From: Blastomussa wellsi
Lineage: Eukaryota; Cnidaria; Anthozoa; Scleractinia; Plerogyridae
Direction: 5' to 3'
Length of the DNA: 64,000 bases
Assembly: GCA_947652115.1 (NCBI GenBank)
Contig: OX393567.1
Location: 2,092,114 to 2,156,113 of the forward strand
Shown: positions 1 through 12,239 of the stretch, piece by piece
How the letters are laid out: every line of letters starts with the position of its first letter
Position numbering within the stretch: position 1 is the first letter of the stretch
The notes under the pieces: model-generated
The model's input: the letters and a program-made list of their open reading frames with translations, nothing else
Database searches by the model: none
What the model was told of the DNA's origin: nothing
Program-made: the position numbers and the translations under genes

Positions 1-274
1 TCTACAAATCCATCTTTGTTGATGTCGATACGAGGAACCAACATTCTATTGAATTTTAATTAAAGATAATATGGGAAAATTTCAGCTCGTTTAACTTCGA
101 AAACAAAGATAACGAATTGCTTAGTAAAGGCTTCGTTCGATATGTTCGCTTAATAATAATAATAATAATTTTTAAATCACTTTATTCAATTATTTACTAT
201 TTATTTATTAATATTATTTACAATCTTAAAATAGTTCTTCGTATACAGCGTGAGCCTCTCAAGCATAACAGCGC

Positions 275-328
<54 letters not shown>

Positions 329-1291
329 CACGATCCAGGGCTCATGAAATCGTAGAAATTTGAAACCTGCCATTCAACGGGAATGACCAATGAGCGAACG
401 ACGTACAAAGCGTTTTACTGGTGACGCATTGAAGGTACGAATTTGATTTTGTGACGACATAGTCATTGTAATGTAGAAATTATTAAGATCGAATTTTGAA
501 AGACGCGAAAGATTTTGGAATATTTACCCAGCTGTTTATTTGTTAAAGGAATAATTTATTTGGCATGGGAATGAACAATGCGCGAATCATAATTTTTGGA
601 TTAGCTTTAATGACGCATCCAAGAATATATCATATAAACTGAATAAAAACAGTTTATATTGTTTAACTAGTTATTATCCCAGATCTAGAAACCAGGAGAA
701 TTATTATTTTACGTTGGCCTTAGTGTTCGAGAAAATCACGACGAGAAAATTGCTGACTTGGACCTTTAACTGAAAAACTCGTTTCTCGTGCAAAAATTGG
801 GCCAAGATGTTACAGTCCTGTAGAATATTAATAAAATGTTGCACCGTTAATTGCGTCAAAAAGTTCTGATCGAACAGAAAATATCAGTGATCGATATTGT
901 TTAAAAAAATATAAAACAACATTCGAAAGAAGAACTATTCCCTTGTAGACAATTCAGAATTTTCTCCGCAATTTGCGGATTTTACTGAATTAGTCAGCGA
1001 AAAGTTTTCTAAACAACTGCTTCTTATTAATTTTGTTATGAACATAATTGTTTCACGATCGGTCTCAAGGTTACATTTTGCTCAAAAACAACAGATCGAT
1101 TACCTCAGTCGTCTTCTGGACTCCTGTGGGGAAAGTGTTTCAAACTCTTTCGCCAGCTTCTCTCCGAGAAACGCGATATGATCTTCGTGGCTACTATGCG
1201 AACGCCCTCCAGAATGTTCGGAATGCGCCAGAAGAAAATTGATCTGCAAAGCGAGTACAACGAACAGCAAGAGAGAACCCCACGGCTTCAT
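1..1291 (-). CDS. CREC-family EF-hand protein (reticulocalbin/calumenin-like), 5' part only
   Basis: Two minus-strand exons are visible: exon 1 at 1291-1104 (ATG at 1291-1289; donor GTAATC after 1104) and the start of exon 2 at 45-1, behind a TAG acceptor. The join keeps frame. Exon 1 encodes a hydrophobic signal peptide (about residues 1-23), a His/Ser-rich stretch, and the CREC signature AFLGEKLAKEFETLSPQES. Exon 2 opens with the first half of an EF-hand loop, RIDINKDGFV. In this family such proteins are low-affinity Ca2+ binders of the ER and secretory pathway with about six EF-hands. Only about 77 residues are here and the rest lies left of the window, so subfamily (reticulocalbin, calumenin or Cab45) cannot be fixed. 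The nearest upstream ATG in frame would add residues before the hydrophobic segment; I chose the ATG that places the signal peptide first. Confidence 0.82.
275..324. repeat. (AAT)n microsatellite in CREC intron 1
   Basis: About 16 AAT units run uninterrupted. The poly-isoleucine reading frame through it is an artefact. In this genome similar AAT runs form the tails of SINE-like insertions (see 26136-26486), so this may be the tail of a decayed copy. Confidence 0.9.
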
Positions 1292-1348
1292 GTTGTGAGC
1301 GAGCTGAATTCCCAGCGTCAGCTTGTTCGTTGAATAATAAGGAATCAA

Positions 1349-1560
1349 TTACTTGTCGTGTTTAGTTACGCGACCGTGTTTAGTCAGCTGCGACGCGTGG
1401 TTCGACCACAGGTGCGCCACGTTCCCAAAGCAAATCCACTGCTCGGTTGTGGACTGGATCTAGAATTCTGGCCCGCGGGGACCCGCGGAGTTGCGAGTTT
1501 CGTGGGTACCACGTTCACGAATCTCGCGGCTTGTGGTTTCTCTGTTTCTCAGTCGGTACG
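1349..1560 (-). promoter_or_regulatory. GC/CpG-richer putative promoter region of the CREC gene
   Basis: This stretch directly upstream of the CREC first exon is clearly richer in GC and CpG than its surroundings (for example GCGACGCGTGG and CCCGCGGGGACCCGCGG). It ends where the tetranucleotide repeat begins. Calling it a promoter is inference from position and composition; no TATA box or initiator was identified. Confidence 0.4.
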
Positions 1561-1564
1561 GTAG

Positions 1565-1873
1565 CCAGTCAGTCAGCCAGTCAGTCATACAGCCTACTAG
1601 CCAGCCAGCCAGCCAGCCAGTCAGTCAGTCAGTCAGTCATACAGCCTACTAGCCAGCCAGCCAGCCAGCCAGTCAGTCAGTCAGGCAGTCAGTCAGTCAG
1701 TCAGTCATACAGCCTACTAGCCAGCCAGCCAGCCAGCCAGCCAGTCAGTCAGTCAGTCAGTCAGTCAGTCAGTCAATCAATCAGTCTTTCAGTCAGTCAG
1801 TCAGTCAGTCAGTCAGTCAATCAGTCAATCAATCAGTATTTCAGTCAGTCAGTCAGTCAGCCAGCCAGCCAGC
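1565..1873. repeat. CAGT/CAGC tetranucleotide satellite with a higher-order unit
   Basis: Runs of CAGT and CAGC alternate in blocks. At least three times the order is a CATACAGCCTACTAG spacer, then CCAG repeats, then TCAG repeats, giving a higher-order period of roughly 50-70 bp. A Ser/Gln-rich open frame across it follows from the 4-bp period and is not a gene. A short relative (TCAG/CAGT) occurs at 24736-24800. Confidence 0.9.
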
Positions 1874-2727
1874 TCGCCGCAATCCAGTCATTTAATCAAG
1901 CTAAAATCAGAAGCAGAATAAGTTTTACCAAAAATGTTTTATTGATTCAAAGTATAAAAGTAGCTTTAATTTACAAATAAATATCATATAGTTTTACAAA
2001 TAGTTTTACAAATAAGATTTTAGCTACACTCAGGTCGAATTGTTAAAAAAGACTGAAATTCTAAAGTAGAAGCCAGCTGATCATTCATCCCATATAAATA
2101 ATGTCATATAATTTTACGTAATAATTAAACTATTTCAACAGGAGACTACTTCACCATAAGGTGCTCTTCAGTAGGCCCCTGCGAAATAAATGCTAAAAAT
2201 TAAAGTAAAAGTTGATGTGTATCGTCCTCACTTGACGAAAAACGTCAAATGCAGATGATTCACCCGAAGCCGATTGCAGCGCCGCATAACTATACAGCTT
2301 TTCGACCTGTACAATGCGCTTAAATAAAAATGCGCTTCGTTGACAATTTGTTAAATAACAAAGCAATTATACAGCTAAATCTTGCAGAGAATCGTTTAAT
2401 TTCAGCCAACTCGACCTGTGGCCTCGTTGGCTAAGTATCAAACTACCGCGTGAAGGAAACCTCTACTCCTCTAGCTCACAATATAATTGTTAAATAGAAG
2501 CACTCTGGATGCCTAATCATCAAGCAAAATGGCTCGCTCAAAATTCATATTTTATGCCGTCATTGTTAATTGTTGAAAACAATGTCAGTGAAGCTCATCT
2601 TCTACTGTTTTAATTCTCTAAAAAATATTGTTAAATAATCTCAAACTGTTACAGTTGTAAATAAGTAAATGTTTGCTCGTCAATATCAATATCCCTGTGT
2701 TGTAGTTTTCAGTCGTGATGTACGTTA
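1874..2727. other. Intergenic, no gene seen
   Basis: AT-rich DNA without a supportable exon. From about 2590 rightward it resembles the 3' flanks of the other two six-cysteine genes (near 7497 and, inverted, 15270-15330), so the right part belongs to the duplicated block. Confidence 0.5.
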
Positions 2728-3538
2728 TTAGGAAACGCATGAGCAGGCTGTTGGTATTAGTACAGCCACCCCATCCTTATATCCAAGGACTGCTTTCTTG
2801 ACCGTGATAAGATTTGAATTCACACATTTTATCATGTTGTTGTTATTTCTAGTAGACCCATCACAGGCAGTTGGGCCGGCCGCAATCGGTAAACAAATGG
2901 GGTATGTTGTGACGTTTCCATTCGCCAATTCTATCGTCTGACGGTATTTAGCGTAACAGTTAGGCTCGCTTGGAAGTGGAAGACTCCTCTTATGTCTCCA
3001 AACAGGAGTGGCCTCAGGAGCCGAGCCATCGCTGACATCGTCACTGAAAGACTGCAGTGCTTCTTGGCTTGGCAGATTTGATTCCACTAAGATAACGAGA
3101 TCACCTTCTCCTACAGCGGGTTTTCCATTTGATTCATCCAAGGCTGTGTTTAATTCTTCCTCAGCTAAACCAAGCATTCCCAATTCCATGTCGTCGTCGC
3201 TGGCTGATGTGATAGCTCTACTATTTCCGCGGCAGAGAAAAATCGCAAAAATGACCGAAACAACCTGCGCAGAAAATACCAACGTATTATTCCCGAGAGA
3301 AGAGGATCAATGCTTAACTTCTCCTTGCAATATAAATTGAATCTCAAACAAACAGGTGGTGAGAATAAAGAAAGCTATCAACTGAAAAATAGGTTTGAGG
3401 TAAAACTAAAATAAAACTTAAACATTGAGGAAAAGTTTCTCTTGCAGATGAGGTTGAATGATCAGTTCCTTTAAGTTGAAAAAGCGGAAAAAAGACTTTG
3501 GAAAATTAGAAAATCATTCTTACCTTAGTAATATTCAT
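2728..3538 (-). CDS. Secreted six-cysteine precursor, paralogue A
   Basis: Two exons on the minus strand: 3538-3524 (MNITK, donor GTAAGA) and 3264-2728 (acceptor CTGCGCAG), phase 0, 183 aa. The protein has a hydrophobic signal peptide (about residues 1-21), an acidic prodomain, a dibasic site WRHKRS, and a roughly 85-aa C-terminal domain with six cysteines spaced C-x20-C-x9-C-x12-C-x26-C-x-C. This pre-pro-mature layout and the final C-x-C resemble neurotrophin/Spaetzle-type cystine-knot ligands, though the first loop is much shorter; that link is inference. One NGNVT sequon (NVT) lies in the mature part. Paralogues are at 7642-8679 and 14335-15185. I do not recognise a named family. Confidence 0.75.
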
Positions 3539-3629
3539 GTCTTAGTTTCTTCTGTGGCTACAGCCTTTTACCAGTTACTTTTTGCAACTGTTTTCTGTTC
3601 TTCTGTAAGAATATTTGCTGACTTGGATG

Positions 3630-3690
3630 TGATGTCGAATAAACTAGCTGTCCCCTTAAATACAATTTTCAGCGGTCCTGATTTGGCGCT
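3630..3690 (-). promoter_or_regulatory. Conserved core promoter of paralogue A
   Basis: A block around a TATA-like TATTTAAG (minus strand, 3662-3655), preceded by ACCGCTGAAAATTG, is shared with paralogues B (8792-8857) and C (14168-14230) at the same place upstream of each first exon. Promoter function is inferred from this position and conservation. Confidence 0.6.
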
Positions 3691-3869
3691 AGTCAGGTAA
3701 AACTACCTCGTTTGGTCCAAAATTACTTTATTTGTCAAATTTATTCTGGACACCGTTTCATCCCCTCATTCGCAGTTTTGTACAGTTTCGCTGATAAAGG
3801 ATCCGATTTCTTTTAATGTAATAAAATCGGCAATGTTCAAGCAGTGAAGTGCTGTTAGCAACGACTTCC

Positions 3870-6150
3870 TTCGATTCCTGTAGCAAACGTAAAAATAGGA
3901 GACAATTCTCAAGAGCCAATGAGATGGTACCATTTTAGAACATGCCAGTTTAAGTTACTTTGGGAATATTTTTAGTTGAATCTTACACGACATAAGTCTT
4001 AAAACGTTTGAATCTCAAAAACTATTTAGTTTATCTTAACCTGTGAACAGTGTCCTGTCTCGGAGGTGCGCTATTTCCAGGCGCGAAGCCCCGAGCAGTC
4101 ATCCAATCATCTATGCCATCTGTGCGATAATTATAAACCGTGCTTCCGCCATTTTGCTACATTACACTTTTTGCATGCGTAATTTTGGTTGACACTTCCG
4201 TACAGATATATTTATCTCCAAAAGCACTCATAACGCCCGTACAATCCGCGAATCTTGACTGAATTTTATTAAATTGAGATATTTTTTTTTTAATTACGGA
4301 ATAATTTATCCGTACTGAGAGGAAATTTTGTTCTGAATTCCAGTCAAAATTACTTCTTGTGAATTCTGATCATGATTTTTAGAAGAGTATTTCATGAAAT
4401 AGTGACTATCGCTCTGTAACAGTTCGAAATTCTGATGCGGTGAATAAGTACGTAAAAGTTCGTGTCATAATAGTTGATTTGTTGTTGTTGTCATAACAAC
4501 AGATCAATTAACGAGGTACATTTCCACTTATATCTTGCAAAAATCATCAAAAACCTTATTAGATCCACTTCAATTTTGAGTCGAAGAAAAAAGAAAGATT
4601 ATGTAATTCATGTTTTAAGAGAAACTCAAAAATATGTTGCAAAAGTTATCTTTTTACCAGTTTTCGAAAGTGGAAACCAGCCAAAAGTAATAATAAACTT
4701 CCCTAAAGTCTTAAATATTAGAATTTGATACTCAGATAATGCGATAAACGATCTCGCAGGTATGTGCGTAACAGCTTGCTCAAAGGAGCTATTTCGAAAT
4801 TAATATTTACAATTACAATATATAGAATCTTGTTTGTGAAAGATATTAGATATTTTCGTTTATTTTAACGATGGTCGTCATCAGTTTTCGAAGATTGTTA
4901 AATGGCTATATATATTACAAGTGATTTGATGTAAGTATAATTTTAACACCATCGCTTTGATATTAAAAAAAACTCTGTTCTAGAAACTTGAATGAAAATA
5001 AAATGTAAGAAAACTGCAGGGATAGCGCAGTGGTAAGAGCGTTCACGTCCCACCAAATCAAAAGTTAAGGTTGTCCTATAGCCCGCCGATAATTTTTTGG
5101 AGCTAAAATTTGTAACGCGACATGCTGATCATAGCTCAATAATCAAAATGGCAGCCACCGGACTCATTTTTGATTTGTCAGCAATTGATGCCCAACCTTT
5201 TTACACATTGCGCTGTTGCTATCGTAACCTCATGTCAAGAAATTGATCACACTTCTTGAAGTGTTGTAGCAGTAACTAATAAAGAGGGGTAATATGACCC
5301 CTTCAATGGTTGGTTACTTGCTTGTGTTGTGATTACCCAGACACTCAGCTCTCTCCTATGGAGTTTGCCATGCATATTCAATGTATTCTATCGCGCAGAA
5401 TGGAAAATTGTTTGTAAGCATTACATTCTGCACTACCCAGCCCTTAGAGATTCTGAGTTATCAACAGAAATCGAGCTTTCGCCGGCTGCACTATTTATCA
5501 GATTTCCATGAAGAATCTTAATAACAGGCCGTTATTATTTAGCCGTATCATGTTCATCTGGCTGGCGAAATACGCTAAGTTGGGAAAAGATTCTCCAGTT
5601 GAATGAGATCGATTTTGCTCAAGAAATACCTCACGAAAATGGGCAGCCTCGTTTCCATGACACTTTTCTGAAAGCACACTAGAGATGAGGCCGTTTTCGA
5701 GGGTGCAAAGCATGGCCCTAAATCCCTTAGCGGTTAGCCCCTTCAGGGATCGCAACTTTTGTCATGACTATGTCAAAACTCTGACTACGGCCTTGTAATC
5801 GATCCTCGAAACAAGACTCGCTCTTTGCATACACATTGAAATTAACTCAACCCTTTTTTCTTGTACGTGCACGCCTTTAGTTTACTCGTAAACTACAAGT
5901 TAAGGAAGAGTTTCTTTTAACTATTCCAAAACTTTTTCACCCTTATAGCTTGCACCTTCACTCCACAGTCCAAGTCCGCTCTTCTGTACAATGGTCACAT
6001 TCTAGAGAACTTGGAGATTTTGGGTAGTCCAGCACCTCATATAAACCTTTTTGTTCATTCGTTATCCTTGACGGCAGCGACTAAAAATAGGAATCGATCC
6101 GAGCTTGTAATGTACTGGGAACGAGTATAGTTAGCTAAATTAGACTACAA
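3870..6150. other. Intergenic, no gene; scattered repeat fragments
   Basis: No supportable exon. At 4050-4090 a fragment (CTGTCTCGGAGGTGCGCTAT) resembles 25905-25935, marking an interspersed repeat. At 5018-5050 there is a tRNA-like A-box (TAGCGCAGTGG) at the head of a possible decayed SINE. The portion up to about 4790 belongs to the duplicated block of paralogue A: the motif near 4738 (GCGATAAACGATC) recurs near 9888 and, inverted, near 13140. Confidence 0.4.
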
Positions 6151-6159
6151 AATCACCCA

Positions 6160-6290
6160 GGTTAGCCTATTATAGCACTGCGGTTAGCCTACTAGCACTC
6201 AGGTTAGCCTATCTGAGCACTCCGGTTAGCTTACCATAGCACTCCGGTTAGCCTACTGAGCACTGCGGTTAGCCTGTTTTCGGTTAGCTC
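6160..6290 (+). repeat. Imperfect tandem repeat, GCACTnCGGTTAGCCTA units
   Basis: Six to seven imperfect units of about 22-27 bp, each built around CACTCCGGTTAGCCTAC or a close variant. No coding potential; a small minisatellite. Confidence 0.8.
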
Positions 6291-6353
6291 TCAAGAATAG
6301 TAAGGGCAACACGATAAATTCTTAAAATTTTTTAGGGTTCAGCAACCGGACCT

Positions 6354-6420
6354 CGGTGATCTAGTGGTAAAGTGGATCGCTCGTGATCCGAGTTGCCAGG
6401 GTTCGACTCTACTTGGTGCT
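6354..6420 (+). repeat. tRNA-like sequence, probably a SINE head
   Basis: Contains an A-box-like segment (GATCTAGTGGTAAAG) and a B-box (GGTTCGACTC) at tRNA spacing. A clean acceptor stem does not close across the segment and the downstream DNA is not a normal tRNA flank. A degenerate tRNA gene is the alternative. Confidence 0.4.
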
Positions 6421-6970
6421 CTTGTCTCTTTCTCTCGATTTTCTCTCGGATCGATTCCGGTATTTCGTCACACGTCTCCTTGGCAACAGACTTCCCACTG
6501 TTATCAGGGCTAGACGCTTTGTTTAGGATTTTCTCTAATGTTTCCTCGCCCAGTGGTGTTGCCGCTTCAACGAGGTGCTACTTGACCCGAGATTTTAAGC
6601 GCAGCCAAGAAGAAATCACAAACATAAGAAAGTTCATTAAATTATTAAATCTTTATTGATCCAATGTATAAAATAGCTCAGTCCAACAAATAAATATCGT
6701 TGCACTTTTGTAGGATTAGCTATAGTTTTACAAATGATAATTCGCAGTTGTAAACAATATAATTGAATTTTAAGTCAATATTTGTAACGTATACCTTAAA
6801 CTACACTTGTACTGTATAAACAAATTGAATATCAGTATAAAATACTGTACAAATAACTCTTTTAAAGAGCAATTCATGCGAAATATATTATAAGTACATA
6901 ATATATAACTTTAAAGTGTAGAATTTGATCTTCGTAAAACAGTGCTCAATACATAGAAGCAGAGCGAAGT

Positions 6971-7072
6971 ATATGTTGTCGGAGAAAAATCAAATCAAAA
7001 TAAAAAAAAAAAAATCAAAAAAACTACTAGGTCATCCTAGTAGTTTATTTGATTTTTCTCCGACAACATATA
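6971..7072. repeat. Nested perfect hairpins
   Basis: Outer arms of about 27 bp (ATATGTTGTCGGAGAAAAAT and its complement at 7046-7071) enclose an A-rich stretch and an inner hairpin (ACTACTAGG..CCTAGTAGT, 7023-7044). It lies in the 3' flank of paralogue B. Likely a very short foldback element; a small-RNA hairpin is possible but unsupported. Confidence 0.7.
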
Positions 7073-7641
7073 ATATATAACTTTATATTTATTCTTATAA
7101 AAATAAAGCAAAAGAAAGACTGTTAAAACTCAGACTCTTGGTATCTCTCAGTTTGCTTAGTCGAACCTCATAAATGCATGCTTTTATAAATTTTGAGATC
7201 GAACTGTCAAGCCGTAGCTTTCTGCCCGTCTGACTAAATCAGTGCTGTTGTTTGAGTGTCAGACCTTCGGCAGAATAAATAGCTCAAACGAAAACTACCG
7301 TGCACATTATTCATGATAGGCATTTCCAGAATGCTTTGTTATACGATGATCAAATTCTATTTACCTCAGTATTTTTCGCCAAGTTGATTGAGGTGGGCAA
7401 TACATAATACTCTCAGCGAAAAAAGCGACTTTATCTAAAATCGTATTCAGATGAGCAGAATTAACAGTGTCTTCTTTTGCCATCTTTTTCTCGATTCCAG
7501 TGAAGCTCAGCTTCTAATAACTTAATACTCTGTTAAATAATCTTAAATACTCTTAAACTGTTATAGTTTTAAATAATTGTTTGTATCCATTGTTTCCCTG
7601 TGTTCCTGACGCAGTGGTAAGTGTTTTAATGGTGATATACT

Positions 7642-8679
7642 TTAAGGCGGAGCGCATGAACAGGTTGTCGGAATAAGTACAGCCACCCCATCTGCTCGCT
7701 TGACCGTGATAAGATTTGACATCACGCATTTTCTCATGTTGTTGTTATTTGGGGTTATGGAAGCAGAACAAGCGGTTAAACCGGCCGCAAATTTCCTACA
7801 AATTGGGTATGTTGTGATATTACCGTTTTCGAGTGTTATAGTTTGGACGTTGCCATGTTTACAGTTTGGCTCGTCATCAAGTTCTGTAGGAGATCTCTTA
7901 TGTCTCCAAAGAGGAGTGGCCTCGGGGGCCGATTCGCCACTGACATCATCACTGAGAGACTGCATTTCTTCTTGGCTTGATAAATCTGGTTCTGCTAATA
8001 CCTGAAGGAGATCAGCTGAATCGTCCTCTCCTACACTTAGTTTCTCGTTTGTCTTGTTTAATGATGTGTTTAATTCTTCCTCAATAACTAAATCGAGCAT
8101 TCTTTCAAATTTGTCGTTGCTGGTCGACGTGATGGCTCGGCCATTCCCGCGGTGGAGGAAAACAGCAAGAATGACCGCAATTACCTGTGGGAAAAACACC
8201 GTGCAACGTAAACTTAACTCTTTCTTTATTCACAATAGCGGATCGATCGACAGCTAACTTCTCTTAACATTATCAATATGATGTCAAGCAGACAGGTGGT
8301 GAGAATATAGAAACTCATCAGCTGTAGGATTTTGTGTTCTTGATATTGTAGGAGTGGAAAAAGAAACCTTTAACAACACCTTAAAGACAATTAATATTTC
8401 AAGACTTTAAGGCAAACCTTACATCTTGTAACCAGGTCATGATTTTTGGGATTAATATTTTGTCATCTCTCTTATCTTCAAAATGTTTTTATTTGGGTTA
8501 TACAAACAAAGTTCATATAGGACGATCTTCGTATAAGCAATATGCATGGTTTGAATGATCAATTGCTTACTATTTCAGTTTAGTTTTAATGTTTTAGACT
8601 GAAAGTAAATGAGCGCTTGGAAAACTTAGAAAAAGTTTATAAAGTTAAAAAAGCGTATTCTTACCTTAATAATCTCCAT
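7642..8679 (-). CDS. Secreted six-cysteine precursor, paralogue B
   Basis: Two exons on the minus strand: 8679-8665 (MEIIK, donor GTAAGA) and 8184-7642 (acceptor TTTTTCCCACAG), phase 0, 185 aa. Signal peptide (VIAVILAVFL core), acidic prodomain, WRHKRS cleavage site, then a mature domain with spacing C-x20-C-x9-C-x13-C-x21-C-x-C, ending CSCAPP. The closest relative in the window is paralogue C (both end TTCSCAPP and share RKCV), while A has an extra segment before the final C-x-C. Sequons lie in the prodomain (NTS, NKT) and the mature domain (NIT). Secreted ligand or effector is the likely role; the exact family is not recognised. Confidence 0.75.
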
Positions 8680-8791
8680 AACTGATATTAGTATATGAGC
8701 TTGTGGTCTTTACCAAAGCAAAAAAAAAATGTTCACAACTTGTATCTATGTTCTTTGTTCTTCTGTGAGAAGATTTACGGAAGACTTTGAT

Positions 8792-8857
8792 CTGATGTCG
8801 AGTAAAGTAACTCTCTCCTTAAATACAATTTTCAGCGGTACTGATTTGGCGCTGAAG
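8792..8857 (-). promoter_or_regulatory. Conserved core promoter of paralogue B
   Basis: Same block as at 3630-3690: TATTTAAG (minus, 8825-8818) beside ACCGCTGAAAATTG. A further shared motif, GCTGTTAGCAACGAC, sits about 200 bp further upstream (9021-9035), as in A (3851-3865) and, inverted, C (13991-14005). Confidence 0.6.
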
Positions 8858-9099
8858 TAAATAAATAGAGAGGGAAACTACCACGTTTCATCCAAAATTA
8901 CTTCATACACCAAATTTATTCTAGGCAATGTTTCATCCTCGTTACTTTCTGGTCAGTGTCGCAGATTAAAGTAAGATTCTTTACATTGTAATTACGTTTG
9001 TAATGTACAAACTGTGAAGTGCTGTTAGCAACGACCAACTTCCTGCAACTTACAAACATGATACTCTTGAGGACCAATAAAATTGCTTTATTTTGAAAC

Positions 9100-11420
9100 A
9101 GACTAGCTATCCCTACATCACTGAGGATATTTTCGGCAAATCCCACGCAAAAGAAGTTCCTTTCACGGAATTATCTTATGATTGCTATCATTAATCAAGG
9201 AATAAACTCTGCTTGGGAAACGAATAGTTGGTTTGCTTCCTTCCGCCAGTCGTGAACGACATTATAACTTAAAGAGGAATATACATGTAATATTGTTAAC
9301 TTGCAAGCCATATTTGTTTGTCGTTTGGTGGCAATGTACAACGCCCATAGAATTCGACGAATCTTGTGTGAAAATTTTATTTTATTAGCGCATTACTTGG
9401 AATTGTCTTTAACAGGATATTTTTTAGTGAACTGGAACTGGGAGGAAAAGATGACTTGAATTTCAGTCTGTACAACTAACAAAATATTCGTTTTCATTAT
9501 TTTTATCATTAGTAAACAATTACAAAAATAGCTTTATATTAATAACCACATTTGCCCAAATTCTAATGACGTGAATAAGTATGAGAAAATCAATAAGGCT
9601 TTTTAAGTTTAAATCCATCAAAAATGGAGAAATAAATAAGACCACATATCAATCGGAATATAATAATTGATTTTATGAGTTACTGGACCCTCGGAAGTCT
9701 TCGTGAAAAACGGAACCAATAATACTCGAGACCCTCAAAGTCAGGCGAAACGTACGCAAAACTGTTTTTCGAACGACACTGTCTGCACTTTTCGAAAGCG
9801 CGAATCATTCTAAAACAAGTCAAGATTACTACAGGCAAAAAATCAACTTCCCCAAAGTCTTAAATTTCAAAATATCAAGTATTCTGATGCGATAAACGTT
9901 CCACACCTTATAGCCCACATATGCGGTGACGTAAATATCTCAATCACAGGAACTAGTTCAAAAAACATTTTTCCGTCTTCAGGTGTTTAAACTGATTTTT
10001 CAATTATTACATCGATAACATATCCACCGAAATCTTGAAAAAAAAAAACAGAAATCTTCGTTTTATTATCCAATTTGTGAGGCGACCCTACTCGAGGGCA
10101 TTAAGTTTGCAGTGCGTGTAATTATGTTCTTTACGAAGATTTTCACGCTACAAAATACTAAAAGGCGATTATAGAAAATAAAATAAAGAATACGTGGTCT
10201 GTCATTAATAAGGAAAACAATTAACCTTTTTGGAAACCTTGATATCAAGGTCAGTAGGTTCGAAAAGGTATCAAATATAACCTGTTTTAAGCCCACTTGC
10301 AAATTTTACAGCGTGAAAATGAAACAGCAGACACAACGTGCCTCTGAATGAATATATTTTGGAAACAATATCTTGGTACAAAATCTGTAACGCTCTTTTA
10401 ATTCCGCTAGTGTTGCAGCAAAGAAAGGTTTTTCCCGCCAACCTGTTGCGTGACACTTCCGGTCGAAAGTTGAAGGAAGGCGCCCTGCCCTGTTATGTTG
10501 TTCGGTCTGCTCTCGAGCTTCCGGATTCAAGTCTTGTCAAAAAATGCAATCTTCTGACATAAAGCTTTCCAGTAAACATCGCAAATTCGTCACAGCGTCG
10601 ATATGCAAATACTTCGTCCGTGTCCAAGGAAATAAATGAAATTTTATCACTATAATATCAATCAGGTTTTTGGTCGACCTGCACAGTACTTCCACATTTT
10701 TTCCGTGTTTCCATATACGGACTTAAAATATCACCATTTACCGGAAGAAATCACCTTCAGCTTTGAAAATGATCTTTAAAATCAACAGGAACAAGTTTCA
10801 ATAGATGACGAAAATTCAAGGAGAAATAAAATCTTGATCACTCATCGTTGTTTATTAATTGGAAACCTAAGAAAACAGTTTCCTTTATGGGCTAACATGG
10901 GGTAGCAAATCCCTATTAAACGACGATATAGGGGATACCTCCACCCAGAGCGTTTCTTGTCGATGAGTAATATGTTCTAAAATAAAAGGCATTTCATGAC
11001 ACAATCTAGTCGTTAATCGATATCATCACCTATCGACTAGACTTTGATTTGATATTTTCAGGAGAAATTAGAACCCGATCGTTCTTAGGAATGGAAAGTT
11101 TGAACTAAGCCAAATAGATAAAAATAACGTCCGCTGTTACCAAAATAAACGCTTTTCCTGAAACAGGAGAATGTGATCACGTAGTTCAAGTAAAACATTT
11201 CTTGTATTCATTAATATATGTAAATGCACAAAACTTTGACTCAAAAACGTCGGAGTTACAGTTCTATGTGAACGCCGCATTGCGATAAAATTAAAAACAA
11301 CTTATTAATTCACATCGCTACAATTTTAAAGTACCGTGATACTCTCGATCACGGGCTTAGGAAACCAGATTGAAAATCCCATTTCTGTAGCCAGTGCATA
11401 GACTGCATAGCCCGTTTCTA
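9100..11420. other. Intergenic, no gene seen
   Basis: No exon with splice sites and protein similarity was found on either strand. The left part, to about 9950, is duplicated-block DNA of paralogue B. Short open frames here lack any coding signal. Confidence 0.45.
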
Positions 11421-11424
11421 TTAG

Positions 11425-11690
11425 CCAGCGGGGCCTTGGCACGAGAAATGTAGGGCTAGGACTTCCGGACTTCATGTATTTAGTATTGATGTTTCTACGT
11501 GTTATGTGCTGCAATATGGCGGCGGCGAACATTTGACTTCCGTTTAAGTTTTCTTTGTTCTCAAACAGCCAACAACAAAAATTCAAATATTTTTGAAAGT
11601 CATATGTCCCCAGAGCCCTTAGTTTTTTCGTGCCAAGCCCCAGCCGACTAAGAAAAACGAAAAGGGGGACCGGACGAGAATGTAGCCAGT
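11425..11690 (-). mobile_element. Foldback/MITE-like element, degenerate copy
   Basis: Shares arm and interior sequence with the element at 15885-16205 in opposite orientation (GGGGCCTTGGCACGAGAAA; CTTCATGTATTTAGTATTG; GTCCCCAGAGCCCTTAG). The left arm is shorter and diverged. It carries no open frame for a transposase, so it would be non-autonomous. Confidence 0.6.
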
Positions 11691-12239
11691 GGCTACCATA
11701 CCAGGCTATAGGGGCGGTGTCACGGGAATTTTGCTGCTTTCGATCGAGTCATTTTTTGCCAAAATTATTGTTTTGCGCCTGTTAATTATCGTGCACACAA
11801 TTCTCCGGAAGAATTTCTATCGAGAAGAATTCGAATGAAATTTAGCAGGGAGAGTGAAGCTTGAAACCTTTCAAAAATTGGCTACTTTTTTCAAGTTTCA
11901 ATTCATTTCCATCCTTACCATCCGTGACAGTATACAAGTGTTAATAGCTGGCAACAAAACTATACACCATTATTTCTGGGTTTTCACTGATGAATAGACA
12001 GTTTTTAACTTTTTAAAACGGCGCTTTAATAGCGTCACATTGCCCCTTACATTTACTTGAAATACTCGCTGGATAAACAAGTTTATTTCTTGTAAGAATT
12101 GGAATGCTCCTTGAAAAGTCTGCATGTTTCTCTATTGATTAAATACATCAACGCAGAGTTCAAACTTTTAATCTTTTTAATATTATTGTAAATAGTCAAA
12201 TTTTAGTTTACATTTTTATGTCTATATAGATCTAGTAAA

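Noticed and set aside
117..347. Open frame with long poly-isoleucine
   Set aside because: Produced by the AAT microsatellite; no splice sites or domain, and it lies inside a CREC intron on the other strand.
1447..1980. 177-codon Ser/Gln-rich frame
   Set aside because: A 4-bp repeat whose units contain no stop stays open in all frames; the peptide is a satellite artefact.
6354..6420. Functional tRNA gene
   Set aside because: A- and B-box-like segments are present but acceptor and T stems do not close cleanly; a SINE head or decayed copy fits better.
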